NCBI RefSeq assembly: GCF_000735045.1
Contig: NZ_JPOQ01000016.1
Span: 1-64,000, forward strand
DNA from: Ferrovum myxofaciens
GTDB lineage: Bacteria; Pseudomonadota; Gammaproteobacteria; Burkholderiales; Ferrovaceae
Direction: 5' to 3'
Length of the DNA stretch: 64,000 nt
Below the pieces are notes generated by a model. It saw nothing but the letters and a program-made list of their open reading frames with translations, was not told the DNA's origin and did not search any database. The position numbers were made by a program, and so were the translations under genes. Shown piece after piece: positions 17,517 to 26,524 of this stretch. The stretch's first letter is position 1, and each line of letters starts with the position of its first letter.

Positions 17517-19529
17517 TCATGAGGTAGGCCATGCCGTCAGAGACATCAACAGTTTCCGGGTGGGCACCGCAAAATCGGTAAAGGTCAACGTCACGGCTTG
17601 CATGATTTTTTCAAAACCGGCTTCCGATTGAGAAACACTGTGACAGGGACGAGAAATAACCCGACAGGGCACGTCGCAACCCACGGTGATCCCCCCGCCC
17701 AAGACCTCATCGCGCAGGACCAACTGGGTCACCCCGTGGAGTTCGATGTCCTGACCGAATCCCCCGGGAATACCCCCATTGAATTCAAAACGGCCGGCGG
17801 GGCCATCGCAACTGGGCATAACCAAGTTGAGTTCGATCTCGAAGGTTGACCAGAAGACAGGATCAGGGTGCTCATAGCGTACCAGCAAAGCCTGCGCAAG
17901 AAGAGAAATTTCTTTTCTGGCCCCTTGTGTCCGACCCAGAAATTTCACGCCTGAGTCTGTTTCATTTCCCCGAATCTCATCATATTCGAGTAGATGTCGT
18001 TCCCCATCTCTTCGGGCATAATCGGTGAAAAGCGCGCGCCGGGTCGAATCGAAGATCAAATCTTCGGCGGTCAGGGGATGTTTGAACTGCACCACTTCGT
18101 GGGGATTACCGACGCCTGTAGAAGAGGATGCCAGCACGGGTTGAGTCAGAACTTTGGCATGGTAATGCTCCCGCTGACGAGTCAACGTATCTGCAAAATT
18201 ATGGGCCAGTTCGTAGACATCCAGTTCCAGTACATGAGCAGGACCACTGCCGGCAATGATCGCCTGAATCTGCCCATTCTGAAGAATGATTTCCTCGTGA
18301 CCATCCATATCCAGATCGTAGCGGGTCAATGCAGGGCGCGGTTGATGCCGGTCGAGATCGCCCTCCAGTTGTAATAGTGCACGATACAAGGCACGTCTCA
18401 GATGCGGAAGATAAAGTCCTCCGAATAAACCATGCCAGTAGGCATCATTGGCTTGAGTTTCATACAACAAACGACGGCGTTCTGCGGTCTGCTGTAGCGC
18501 AGGCAAGGCGTGGAAACGGGTGGACAGTCCCAGCATCCGTTTATGCAGGTGATTGGCTTCAGGATAGCGCATCATGAAGTTTCGCCAGATCCCGCCGCGC
18601 AAAAATGGACGGTCCCGGTCATAAGTTTGCTCATTCCTTGCCCGTTCCACCAAAGAGGCATAGTGCTCCCCGGCTTGAGCCGGCAAGGTCCATTCATTCA
18701 TTTCGATGTACGAGGTGGTGGGCAGATAAACCGGCCCCCGGGTTGCATTCTGGGCATGGTAGCGCGCATAGGTCATGGGTTCGATGAAGGGAGAATTGAG
18801 AACCCCCTGGATGAACTGTTCCAACCATCCCTTTTCATAGACCCATTCATAGGTCTCTGGCCAGATGCCAAATTTTTCAATATCATCGAAATAGACCGCA
18901 GCTTCCATTCGATCGTCACGTGCCATGCTTTCCAGATAACTGACGACTTCGTTGGCTGATGTAAAGGGAATACGGTAGCGCAAACCCTCGGCAATAGGAA
19001 ATATATCGAGTCTTTCTCCGCCTTCTTCCGTGCTGAAATAACCATTCAGACGCTCTGCGGGCACTCCGGCACAAAGAAAATGATAGTCGTCCACCGTGAC
19101 GTAGCGTACCCCGCTCTGGTGTAGCGCGGATACCACGGACGATTCCCAGACCCGTTCGGTGAGCCAGGAGCCGCTGGGTTCCACTCCGAAACAATCGTGA
19201 ATTCGTTGGGACAGGAATTGCACCTGACCCCGTCGATCTGCTTCGGGAATGGCGGCCAGAACCGGCTCGGCATAACCCGCCGTAAAGAGTTCGGCTTGTC
19301 CGCGCTGAACCATGATTTTGAGCAATTCCATGTCTTCGGGATCATGGATCAACCATTGGTCCAGCAACCAACCACTGACATGCAGGGCAAAGGGAAATTC
19401 CGGAAAGCGGGCCATCAAACGCAAAAAAGGACCATAACAACGCTGATGGGCATCGGCAAGGACGGAAGGAAAATTACCGACGGGTTGATGCGCGTGAACC
19501 CCCATCAGAAAAGCGATTTTTTTTGGCAT
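17517..19529 (-). CDS. GH57 4-alpha-glucanotransferase-type enzyme
   Basis: A 670-residue glycoside hydrolase family 57 enzyme, similar in length and architecture to the Thermococcus litoralis 4-alpha-glucanotransferase. It has an N-terminal (beta/alpha)7 barrel with GVHAHQPVGNF, then DUF1925- and DUF1926-like beta domains. The nucleophile is E125 in SWLTERVWE, and the acid/base aspartate is at 215-216 in YFDDIEKFG, close to E123 and D214 of the archaeal enzyme. It probably moves alpha-1,4-glucan segments in the cytoplasm during glycogen turnover. The ATG at 19529 is preferred to a TTG at 19544, because the TTG has no binding site. It follows the second GH57 gene by 11 bases in one operon with glgC. 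Confidence 0.88.
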   Translation of the reverse strand: MPKKIAFLMGVHAHQPVGNFPSVLADAHQRCYGPFLRLMARFPEFPFALHVSGWLLDQWLIHDPEDMELLKIMVQRGQAELFTAGYAEPVLAAIPEADRRGQVQFLSQRIHDCFGVEPSGSWLTERVWESSVVSALHQSGVRYVTVDDYHFLCAGVPAERLNGYFSTEEGGERLDIFPIAEGLRYRIPFTSANEVVSYLESMARDDRMEAAVYFDDIEKFGIWPETYEWVYEKGWLEQFIQGVLNSPFIEPMTYARYHAQNATRGPVYLPTTSYIEMNEWTLPAQAGEHYASLVERARNEQTYDRDRPFLRGGIWRNFMMRYPEANHLHKRMLGLSTRFHALPALQQTAERRRLLYETQANDAYWHGLFGGLYLPHLRRALYRALLQLEGDLDRHQPRPALTRYDLDMDGHEEIILQNGQIQAIIAGSGPAHVLELDVYELAHNFADTLTRQREHYHAKVLTQPVLASSSTGVGNPHEVVQFKHPLTAEDLIFDSTRRALFTDYARRDGERHLLEYDEIRGNETDSGVKFLGRTQGARKEISLLAQALLVRYEHPDPVFWSTFEIELNLVMPSCDGPAGRFEFNGGIPGGFGQDIELHGVTQLVLRDEVLGGGITVGCDVPCRVISRPCHSVSQSEAGFEKIMQAVTLTFTDFAVPTRKLLMSLTAWPTS

Positions 19530-19540
19530 GACAGACTCGT

Positions 19541-21250
19541 TCAAGAATGGATATTACGTCGCATGGCACCCCCCGCTTCCTGACTACGACTTCCCCGACT
19601 GAAGGGAAGGGACAGAATGCAGGGAGGATCGAGGGACAGAAGTTGATAGAGGGTCGTCAAGTTCAGGCGATAGAGCCGGTCAAATAATTGCACACTTTCA
19701 GCCGAGTTGTAATCCCCAAACCACCAGAACCAATCTGACCCTTCGCATACAGCCAGTTGACGAATGACTGGACCTTGTCGGTCAGGAGACAGGGAGGGAA
19801 GAACGCGATCACAGGCTGCTTTGGCCTCTACCAGCAAGTCCCAAGCCATATTCTTGTCAGGATTTCCAATCCAGGTGGTCAGGGATCCGTAAACCCAACT
19901 TCCCGCTACCACGTGTTCCAGAACAGGCAAGTCCATTCCATCGGACTGCTGACACAGGGTAGCAAAGGTGACTGGGCATATCAAAGGGTGAGAATCCAGC
20001 GCTTGATAGAGATAATCAAGAAAATAATAACCGTTGTAGGGGTAGTATTCCCAAGCATTTTCTCCGTCCAGAATGACCGTAACCACGGGATCCTGATCTT
20101 CGGGCGCAGACTCCAGAATCATTTCCAGTTGACGAATAAAGTCTTCGGCCGCGCTTTTACCATCCCATTGCGCATACTCAAACCCGATTCGATCGGAAAG
20201 TTGATCATCCCGGAAAAAAACCCGCAACTCATGACCTTCGGTTTTGAATAGGTAGGGTTGATAAAGCCACTGTTCTTTGGGCAGGGTTTCCTGTCCCCAG
20301 GATAGACGCAGGGTCTTGGCCAGAACATTTTCACTGCTGGCAGTCCATGCAAGGCCCTGCGTGGCAAACATTTCCAGAGTGGCGGTGGACAGGGCTCCTT
20401 CTCCCGGCCAAAATCCAGTTGGATTTTGGTCAAACTGTCGATGGTAGGCCTCAAGGGCTTTCCAGATATGATCGATGGCTCGGTTTTCTCCTCCCGGGTA
20501 AAGGGAATGTCGGGGCAATGCCAAATGAGGCACAGCTTCCCGCGCCGAGGCAAAGTCCAGGAGGAGTGGAAGGATGGGATGGGTATTGGGTGTCGTGGAC
20601 AGTTCCACTTGCCCTGATTGCTGAAGTGCTCGATAACGCGGCAATATCGAACTCAGAGTTTCACCGATCAGCGTATTCAAGGCCTGCCGATCTGCCAGGG
20701 TATAACCACTGCCCTGCGCCATCAGGCGACCCAGGAGTGGAATCGTCTTGCGCAGGCTTTCGCCCATCCAGGCCAGGTGGTACCAAACCAGAAGGTCTGC
20801 CAGAAACCGTCCTGAAACATAGAGCGCAGGCTCTGCACCATCCTTCTGGAAACGTTGGATACAGTCACGCAATCGGGCATAACCCGGAAAAGGATCGATC
20901 ATCTTGGGGGCATGACAGCGCAGACAGGCATCGATCAGAGATTGGCGTTCCGCCAATGAAAGTTCTTCCAGCGAAGGGGTGACCAGCCAGCGCAGGAGGG
21001 GGTCGCGCCAGGTGCCTTCATGAAATTGTTCCGCATAATCCACCAACTGATCCATCAGGGACGGAACCAGGTTCACCACTACCGGCAGATTCGGGTAACG
21101 CTCCAGGTGTGCTGCCATGTCCGTATAATCTTTCAGGGCATGGAGATAGGTCCAGGGCAGTTCAAATTCACGGGTCAGAGCATTGCGATAATCCGGCTGA
21201 TGCATATGCCAGCACAGGATGAATTTCAGGGTACGTGTCTTTTTCGTCAT
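19541..21250 (-). CDS. GH57 alpha-glucan hydrolase/transferase
   Basis: A 569-residue GH57 protein, distinct from the one downstream. It begins with the family signature CWHMHQPDYRN (about 13-23). GFWPGEGALS holds the probable nucleophilic glutamate, and ILDGENAWEYYPYNG holds the probable acid/base aspartate. It lacks the long C-terminal beta domains of the first enzyme and resembles the COG1449 group of predicted alpha-amylases. The start ATG at 21250 lies 13 bases after the glgC stop, so the longer upstream reading is rejected. Activity (amylase, amylopullulanase or transferase) cannot be told from sequence alone. Its place with glgC points to glycogen metabolism. Confidence 0.85.
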   Translation of the reverse strand: MTKKTRTLKFILCWHMHQPDYRNALTREFELPWTYLHALKDYTDMAAHLERYPNLPVVVNLVPSLMDQLVDYAEQFHEGTWRDPLLRWLVTPSLEELSLAERQSLIDACLRCHAPKMIDPFPGYARLRDCIQRFQKDGAEPALYVSGRFLADLLVWYHLAWMGESLRKTIPLLGRLMAQGSGYTLADRQALNTLIGETLSSILPRYRALQQSGQVELSTTPNTHPILPLLLDFASAREAVPHLALPRHSLYPGGENRAIDHIWKALEAYHRQFDQNPTGFWPGEGALSTATLEMFATQGLAWTASSENVLAKTLRLSWGQETLPKEQWLYQPYLFKTEGHELRVFFRDDQLSDRIGFEYAQWDGKSAAEDFIRQLEMILESAPEDQDPVVTVILDGENAWEYYPYNGYYFLDYLYQALDSHPLICPVTFATLCQQSDGMDLPVLEHVVAGSWVYGSLTTWIGNPDKNMAWDLLVEAKAACDRVLPSLSPDRQGPVIRQLAVCEGSDWFWWFGDYNSAESVQLFDRLYRLNLTTLYQLLSLDPPCILSLPFSRGSRSQEAGGAMRRNIHS

Positions 21251-21263
21251 GTTCAGAATAATT

Positions 21264-22547
21264 CTAGCCAGGGTGATAATTGCGTTGGTTGAGCATTTCG
21301 GCGGTGATGAGCGTGATACCATTTTCCGAAACGTAGTAGCGCTCCCGATCTTGTACCGGATCCAGGCCAGCCACCAATCCTTCGGGAATAATACAGCCAC
21401 GATCGACCACTACCCGTTTCAACCGTACGTCCTTTCCTATCCGAACATTGGGCAAGATCACTGCATCTTCCACCAAAGCATTGGCATTGACGTGAACATC
21501 AGAAAACAGGACCGAACGCCGTACCACTCCGCCACTGATGATATTACCGCCGGAGATCAGGGAATCCACGGCGTACCCCCGTCGTCCATCTTCGTCAAAC
21601 ACGAATTTGGCGGGGGGAAATTGCTCCTGATAGGTCCAGATTGGCCAATTCTTGTCATAAAGATTGAGGTCAGGGATGACCTTGGTCATTTCCATATTGG
21701 CATCCCAGTAGGCGTCCACTGTCCCCACGTCACGCCAGTAGGGTGGAGTGTCCGGTTCGCACACGCAACTTTCTTCAAAAGGTTGAGCAAAGACACGGTG
21801 CCGAGGGACCAGCCAAGGAATCAGATCATGCCCAAAATCGTGGGTGGAGGTGTTGTCCTCTGCATCACGGGTCAACTGATCCAGAAGGAAATCGGCACTG
21901 AATACGTAGATCCCCATGCTGGCCAAGGCCCGACTGGGATCCTCAGGCAGAGGATTGGGATGCTCAGGTTTTTCATCGAAGGCCACGATCCGTCTTTCGG
22001 TATTGACCGTCATGACACCAAAAGCCGAGGCTTCCGCGACGGGCACCGTGAGACAGGCAATGGTCATATCCGCCTGCGTGCTGACATGAGCCGCCAGTAA
22101 CTTGCCATAGTCCATCTTGTAAATGTGATCGCCAGCCAGAATGATGATGTGGCGAGGGGCATGCCCACGCAGGATGTCGATATTCTGGTAGACCGCATCT
22201 GCGGTCCCCTTGTACCACTCCTCTTGCATGCGCTGCTGGGCCGGAAGCAGTTCCACGAATTCATTGAATTCACCACGCAGAAAACTCCATCCATGCTGAA
22301 TATGCTGGATCAGACTATGGGCCTTATACTGAGTCACGACCCCGATACGACGAATGCCAGAATTGATGCAATTGGAGAGAGGAAAATCAATGATACGGAA
22401 CTTGCCCCCAAACTGGACGGAGGGCTTGGCTCGCCACTTGGTCAGGTCCTTCAGGCGAGAACCTCTGCCACCTGCCAAAATGAGGGCCATGGTATTCTTG
22501 GTCAGTACGCTGATGAATCGTTCAGAAGCAATATCACGGGGGCTCAT
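21264..22547 (-). CDS. glgC: Glucose-1-phosphate adenylyltransferase
   Basis: GlgC, 427 residues, makes ADP-glucose from ATP and glucose-1-phosphate, the committed step of bacterial glycogen synthesis. The N-terminal Rossmann-like domain has ALILAGGRGSRL with the nucleotide-binding loop and KWRAKPSVQFGG. The C-terminal left-handed beta-helix carries hexapeptide repeats (VVRRSVLFSDVHVN, VLPNVRIG-type). The ATG at 22547 has AGGAG six bases upstream and is preferred to a more distal ATG. It heads the operon with the two GH57 genes and is divergent from glgB. The basic N-terminus fits the allosteric type regulated by glycolytic intermediates. Confidence 0.97.
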   Translation of the reverse strand: MSPRDIASERFISVLTKNTMALILAGGRGSRLKDLTKWRAKPSVQFGGKFRIIDFPLSNCINSGIRRIGVVTQYKAHSLIQHIQHGWSFLRGEFNEFVELLPAQQRMQEEWYKGTADAVYQNIDILRGHAPRHIIILAGDHIYKMDYGKLLAAHVSTQADMTIACLTVPVAEASAFGVMTVNTERRIVAFDEKPEHPNPLPEDPSRALASMGIYVFSADFLLDQLTRDAEDNTSTHDFGHDLIPWLVPRHRVFAQPFEESCVCEPDTPPYWRDVGTVDAYWDANMEMTKVIPDLNLYDKNWPIWTYQEQFPPAKFVFDEDGRRGYAVDSLISGGNIISGGVVRRSVLFSDVHVNANALVEDAVILPNVRIGKDVRLKRVVVDRGCIIPEGLVAGLDPVQDRERYYVSENGITLITAEMLNQRNYHPG

Positions 22548-22608
22548 GCGAACTCCTGTTGAGAAAAAAAACAATCACGAAATGAAATATCGTTGCGCAC
22601 TCGGGACC

Positions 22609-22616
22609 ATTATAAT
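22609..22616. promoter_or_regulatory. Palindromic ATTATAAT, candidate shared -10 for glgC and glgB
   Basis: The 103-base divergent interval between glgC and glgB contains ATTATAAT, which reads TATAAT on both strands (plus 22611-22616, minus 22614-22609). No good -35 hexamer is found at the normal spacing on either strand. A bidirectional weak or activator-dependent promoter is a suggestion only. Confidence 0.35.
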
Positions 22617-22650
22617 GGAATCTTTTGTAAAAATATGACAGGGATGAATT

Positions 22651-24834
22651 ATGGCTCCTAATTATAACGATAGCGCCCTGCAAAAAATTTTGCAGGGCCT
22701 CCACCATGACCCATTTCATCCCTTGGGAATTCATGCCTCTGGTCATGGTAAATGGCATTGGCGCTTATTCCTGCCCTATGCCCAAGAAGTGGAAATATGG
22801 ACCGGAAGTCAATGGGAAACTGCCCAGCGGGTTCATGACCAGGGCTTCTTTTGCTGGAAGGGAGCAATCTGCCCCCCCCGTCCCGGTCGCTATCGACGTC
22901 GTGAAGATGGCATCGAAATGGAAACCTGGGATCCTTATACCTATCCACCCCAATTGAGTGACCATGACCTGTACCTCTTCAGCGAAGGGCGTCTTCTCCA
23001 GTTGCATGCCATGCTGGGTGCCCATCATGTCACGGTGGGCGAGGTATCGGGGGTTCTTTTCTCCGTTTGGGCACCCAATGCTGAACGGGTGAGTGTGGTT
23101 GGCTCCTTCAATCGCTGGGATGGCCGTCATCACCCCATGCGCGTTCGGGCTCCCCACGGGGTGTGGGAATTATTCGTGCCTGACCTTACCCCAGGAACGC
23201 TCTACAAATTCGAGATCCGCAGCCGTCAACATGGGTCTGTACAACTCAAAACTGATCCCTGTGGGCTTCAGTTCGAACATCGTCCGGGAACGGCGGCTGT
23301 GGTAACGGGACCTTCTGCTCATCTCTGGAACGATAGCGCATGGATGTCGGAGCGGTCCAAAAAAGACTGGTTGCACTCGCCCATGAATATCTATGAAATC
23401 CACCTGGGTTCCTGGCGAAAACCTTGGGATCGGGATTTTCATACCTTTGCACAAATTGCCGACCAGTTGATCCCCTACGTCCTCGAGTTGGGTTATACAC
23501 ACATTGAACTGCTCCCCATCAGCGAACATCCTCTGGATGAATCATGGGGTTATCAAACCACCGGATATTTCGGTGTTACTCGCCGGTTTGGTACGCCAGA
23601 TGATCTGCGTCACTTTATTGATCGATGTCATCAAGCCGGAATTGGTGTATTGCTGGATTGGGTACCTGGCCATTTTCCCAAGGACGACTTTGCCCTGGCT
23701 CGCTTCGATGGCAGCGCGCTTTATGAACACGAGGATCCCCGATTAGGCGAACATCAGGAATGGGGAACTTACATCTTCAATTACGGACGCAATGAAGTGC
23801 GTGGATTTTTGTTGGCCAACGCCCATTTCTGGTTATCAGAATTCCATTTTGATGGTTTACGGGTCGATGCAGTTGCCTCCATGCTCTATCTGGATTATTC
23901 CCGCGCTGCCAATGCCTGGATTCCCAACTGTTATGGGGGGCGAGAAAATCTGGAAGCCTTGGCCTTCCTGCGGGAGATGAATGAAATGGTCCACGGTCAG
24001 TTCCCTGGGGCCCTCACCCTGGCCGAGGAATCCACCTCCTGGCCCATGGTTTCTCGCCCGGTTTACGTTGGAGGACTGGGATTTTCCATGAAATGGAATA
24101 TGGGTTGGATGAACGATACCCTGAGTTATTTTTCCAAAGATCCGGTTTACCGCCGTCACCACCAAAATGCGTTGACCTTTGCACAACTCTATGCCTATTC
24201 CGAGAATTTCGTCTTGCCTTTTTCCCATGACGAGGTCGTACATGGCAAAAAATCCTTGCTGGACAAGATGCCCGGGGACTCCTGGCAACGTTTCGCCAAT
24301 CTACGCTTGCTGTTCCTGTATCAAATGACTTCACCCGGCAAAAAACTCAACTTCATGGGCAATGAGTTTGCCCAAGGTGGGGAATGGCAGGTTAAAAGCG
24401 AACTGGACTGGAAACTGTTGGAACGCCCCCAGCATCAAGGAATTCAACATTTAAGTCGTGATCTCAACCACTATTATCGCCAACATCCGGCATTGTTTGA
24501 ACTGGATTTCGATCCCGCCGGTTTTGAGTGGGTGGACTGCAATGATCATGCGCAGTCGATTCTCAGTTTTTTACGCAAAGCGCGGGATGGTCGCATGTTG
24601 CTGATTATTTTAAACTTCACACCCATTCCCCGTCCCGAATATCGCGTGGGAACTCCTTGCGCAGGGTCCTGGCGCGAATGCGTGAACAGTGATTCCCTTC
24701 ATTATGGCGGTGGGAATCTGGGCAATCAGGGACGGCTGTGGACAGCACCCATTCCCTGGAACGGGTTCACCCAATCCTTGTCTCTTATGCTCCCCCCCCT
24801 AGGGGGCTTGATTCTTGAACCACAGGCCCATTGA
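22651..24834 (+). CDS. glgB: 1,4-alpha-glucan branching enzyme
   Basis: GlgB, 727 residues, introduces alpha-1,6 branches. It has an N-terminal carbohydrate-binding region (about 20-110) and a second module (about 125-215) with FSVWAPNAERVSVVGSFNRW. The GH13 catalytic barrel shows HLGSWRKP, the DWVPGHFPKDDF strand, the FDGLRVDAVASML strand with the nucleophilic aspartate, the TLAEESTSWP acid/base glutamate strand, and FSHDEVVHGKKSL. The start has AGGGA a short distance upstream. It overlaps no gene, but pgi follows within 30 bases and glgA after that, so glgB-pgi-glgA form an operon. All catalytic residues are present. Confidence 0.97.
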   Translation: MAPNYNDSALQKILQGLHHDPFHPLGIHASGHGKWHWRLFLPYAQEVEIWTGSQWETAQRVHDQGFFCWKGAICPPRPGRYRRREDGIEMETWDPYTYPPQLSDHDLYLFSEGRLLQLHAMLGAHHVTVGEVSGVLFSVWAPNAERVSVVGSFNRWDGRHHPMRVRAPHGVWELFVPDLTPGTLYKFEIRSRQHGSVQLKTDPCGLQFEHRPGTAAVVTGPSAHLWNDSAWMSERSKKDWLHSPMNIYEIHLGSWRKPWDRDFHTFAQIADQLIPYVLELGYTHIELLPISEHPLDESWGYQTTGYFGVTRRFGTPDDLRHFIDRCHQAGIGVLLDWVPGHFPKDDFALARFDGSALYEHEDPRLGEHQEWGTYIFNYGRNEVRGFLLANAHFWLSEFHFDGLRVDAVASMLYLDYSRAANAWIPNCYGGRENLEALAFLREMNEMVHGQFPGALTLAEESTSWPMVSRPVYVGGLGFSMKWNMGWMNDTLSYFSKDPVYRRHHQNALTFAQLYAYSENFVLPFSHDEVVHGKKSLLDKMPGDSWQRFANLRLLFLYQMTSPGKKLNFMGNEFAQGGEWQVKSELDWKLLERPQHQGIQHLSRDLNHYYRQHPALFELDFDPAGFEWVDCNDHAQSILSFLRKARDGRMLLIILNFTPIPRPEYRVGTPCAGSWRECVNSDSLHYGGGNLGNQGRLWTAPIPWNGFTQSLSLMLPPLGGLILEPQAH

Positions 24835-24863
24835 GTCTATCCCAACATTCTTCGAGGAAAAAA

Positions 24864-26522
24864 ATGTCCGCATTGACGAATAGTTCCCTTTGGCAAACTT
24901 TGAAAAAGCACCGAGAAACCCTTGCGTCTCTCACCCTGCGCCAGTTATTTTCCGAGGACCCGGCTCGCTTTGATCGGTTCAATGCCAGTGCCGGCCCCTT
25001 TTTTCTGGATTACTCAAAGAATCTCATGACCACCGAAACTCTGGATCTGCTCCTGAATCTGGCTCAACAGGCTAATCTTCCGCAGACCATCCAGAAAATG
25101 TTTGCAGGCGATCTCATCAACCGAACAGAACATCGAGCCGTGCTTCATGTGGCCCTGCGTGCAGGGCGAGATGCCCCGCCCTTGAAGGTACAAGGACAAG
25201 ACATCCGCGCCGAGGTACAACAGGTTTTGAAACGCATGGAGACTTTCGTCCATCAAATTCGTTCGGGGGAATGGCGCGGTTATGACGGACGTGTCATCAC
25301 CGATGTGGTCAATATCGGAATTGGGGGCTCCGATCTGGGGCCTGCATCGGTGATGACCGCTCTTCCAGCCGATTGCACAGGCCCGCGGGTTCATTATGTC
25401 TCCAATGTGGACGGGGCACATTTAACTTATACCCTGAAGTCCCTAAACCCCGCCCAAACTCTCTTCGTGGTGGCTTCCAAAACCTTTACCACTCAGGAAA
25501 CCTTGCTCAATGCCCATTCGGCACGGAGTTGGTTTCTGGACGCCGCGCAACAGGAACAGTATATAGCGCAACATTTTGTGGCTATCTCGACGAATGAAGT
25601 CGAGGTAAGCCGTTTCGGCATTGACCCTCAGCACATGTTTGGATTCTGGGACTGGGTCGGCGGACGTTATTCGCTGTGGTCGGCCATCGGACTTTCCATT
25701 GCATTGGGTATAGGAATGGATAAATTCAATGAGTTACTGGCAGGAGCTCATGAGATGGATGAGCATTTTAGAACCGCTCCGCTGTCCCGGAACTTACCCG
25801 TTCTGATGGGCTTGATCGGTCTTTGGTATATCAATTTCTTTGATGCTCAAACCCATGCCATTCTTCCCTACGATCAGGGGTTGGAACGTTTTGTCGCGCA
25901 CATCCAACAAGTCAGCATGGAAAGCACAGGAAAATCCGTAACCCTGGACGGCGAAACGGTGGATTACGCCACCGGAGCCGTGGTTTGGGGGGGGGCGGGA
26001 ACCAACGGGCAGCACGCCTACTATCAATTATTGCACCAAGGAACTCATCTGATTCCTGCGGACTTTCTTCTTCCGATGCGTAGCCGTGTCCCACTGGGGA
26101 CGCACCACCGGGTATTGACAGCCAACGTGTTGGCACAAAGCGAAGCCCTCATGCGCGGCAAAACCAAAGAGGAAGCACGTCAAGAATTGCTTGCCCAAGG
26201 AATGTCCGGAGAAGCTCTCGAAAACTTGCTCCCCCATAAGGTCTTCCCCGGCAACCGCCCCAGCAATACGCTTCTTTTCGAGGAACTCACTGCCCACACG
26301 CTGGGAGGCCTATTGGCTTTGTACGAACACCGCACCTTCGTACAGGGAACTCTATGGAATATCAATGCCTTCGATCAATGGGGAGTGGAATTGGGCAAAC
26401 AGTTAGCGCGCTCCATTGAACCCGAACTGTCGGAACAAGGGATGACCTCCGTGCATGACGGTTCCACCGGTGGTTTGATTCACCATATTCGGGACACTCT
26501 TTTTGGCCTATCCAGAGGTTGA
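24864..26522 (+). CDS. pgi: Glucose-6-phosphate isomerase
   Basis: Pgi, 552 residues, interconverts glucose-6-phosphate and fructose-6-phosphate. Family signatures are the first sugar-isomerase motif VINIGIGGSDLGP (about 155-167) and the second near WGGAGTNGQHAYYQLLHQG with the catalytic lysine/histidine region, plus GNRPSNTL near the end. The ATG at 24864 follows GAGGA with five adenines between. It links glycogen synthesis and breakdown to glycolysis and gluconeogenesis, and it is unusual to find it between glgB and glgA. Confidence 0.97.
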   Translation: MSALTNSSLWQTLKKHRETLASLTLRQLFSEDPARFDRFNASAGPFFLDYSKNLMTTETLDLLLNLAQQANLPQTIQKMFAGDLINRTEHRAVLHVALRAGRDAPPLKVQGQDIRAEVQQVLKRMETFVHQIRSGEWRGYDGRVITDVVNIGIGGSDLGPASVMTALPADCTGPRVHYVSNVDGAHLTYTLKSLNPAQTLFVVASKTFTTQETLLNAHSARSWFLDAAQQEQYIAQHFVAISTNEVEVSRFGIDPQHMFGFWDWVGGRYSLWSAIGLSIALGIGMDKFNELLAGAHEMDEHFRTAPLSRNLPVLMGLIGLWYINFFDAQTHAILPYDQGLERFVAHIQQVSMESTGKSVTLDGETVDYATGAVVWGGAGTNGQHAYYQLLHQGTHLIPADFLLPMRSRVPLGTHHRVLTANVLAQSEALMRGKTKEEARQELLAQGMSGEALENLLPHKVFPGNRPSNTLLFEELTAHTLGGLLALYEHRTFVQGTLWNINAFDQWGVELGKQLARSIEPELSEQGMTSVHDGSTGGLIHHIRDTLFGLSRG

Positions 26523-26524
26523 CC

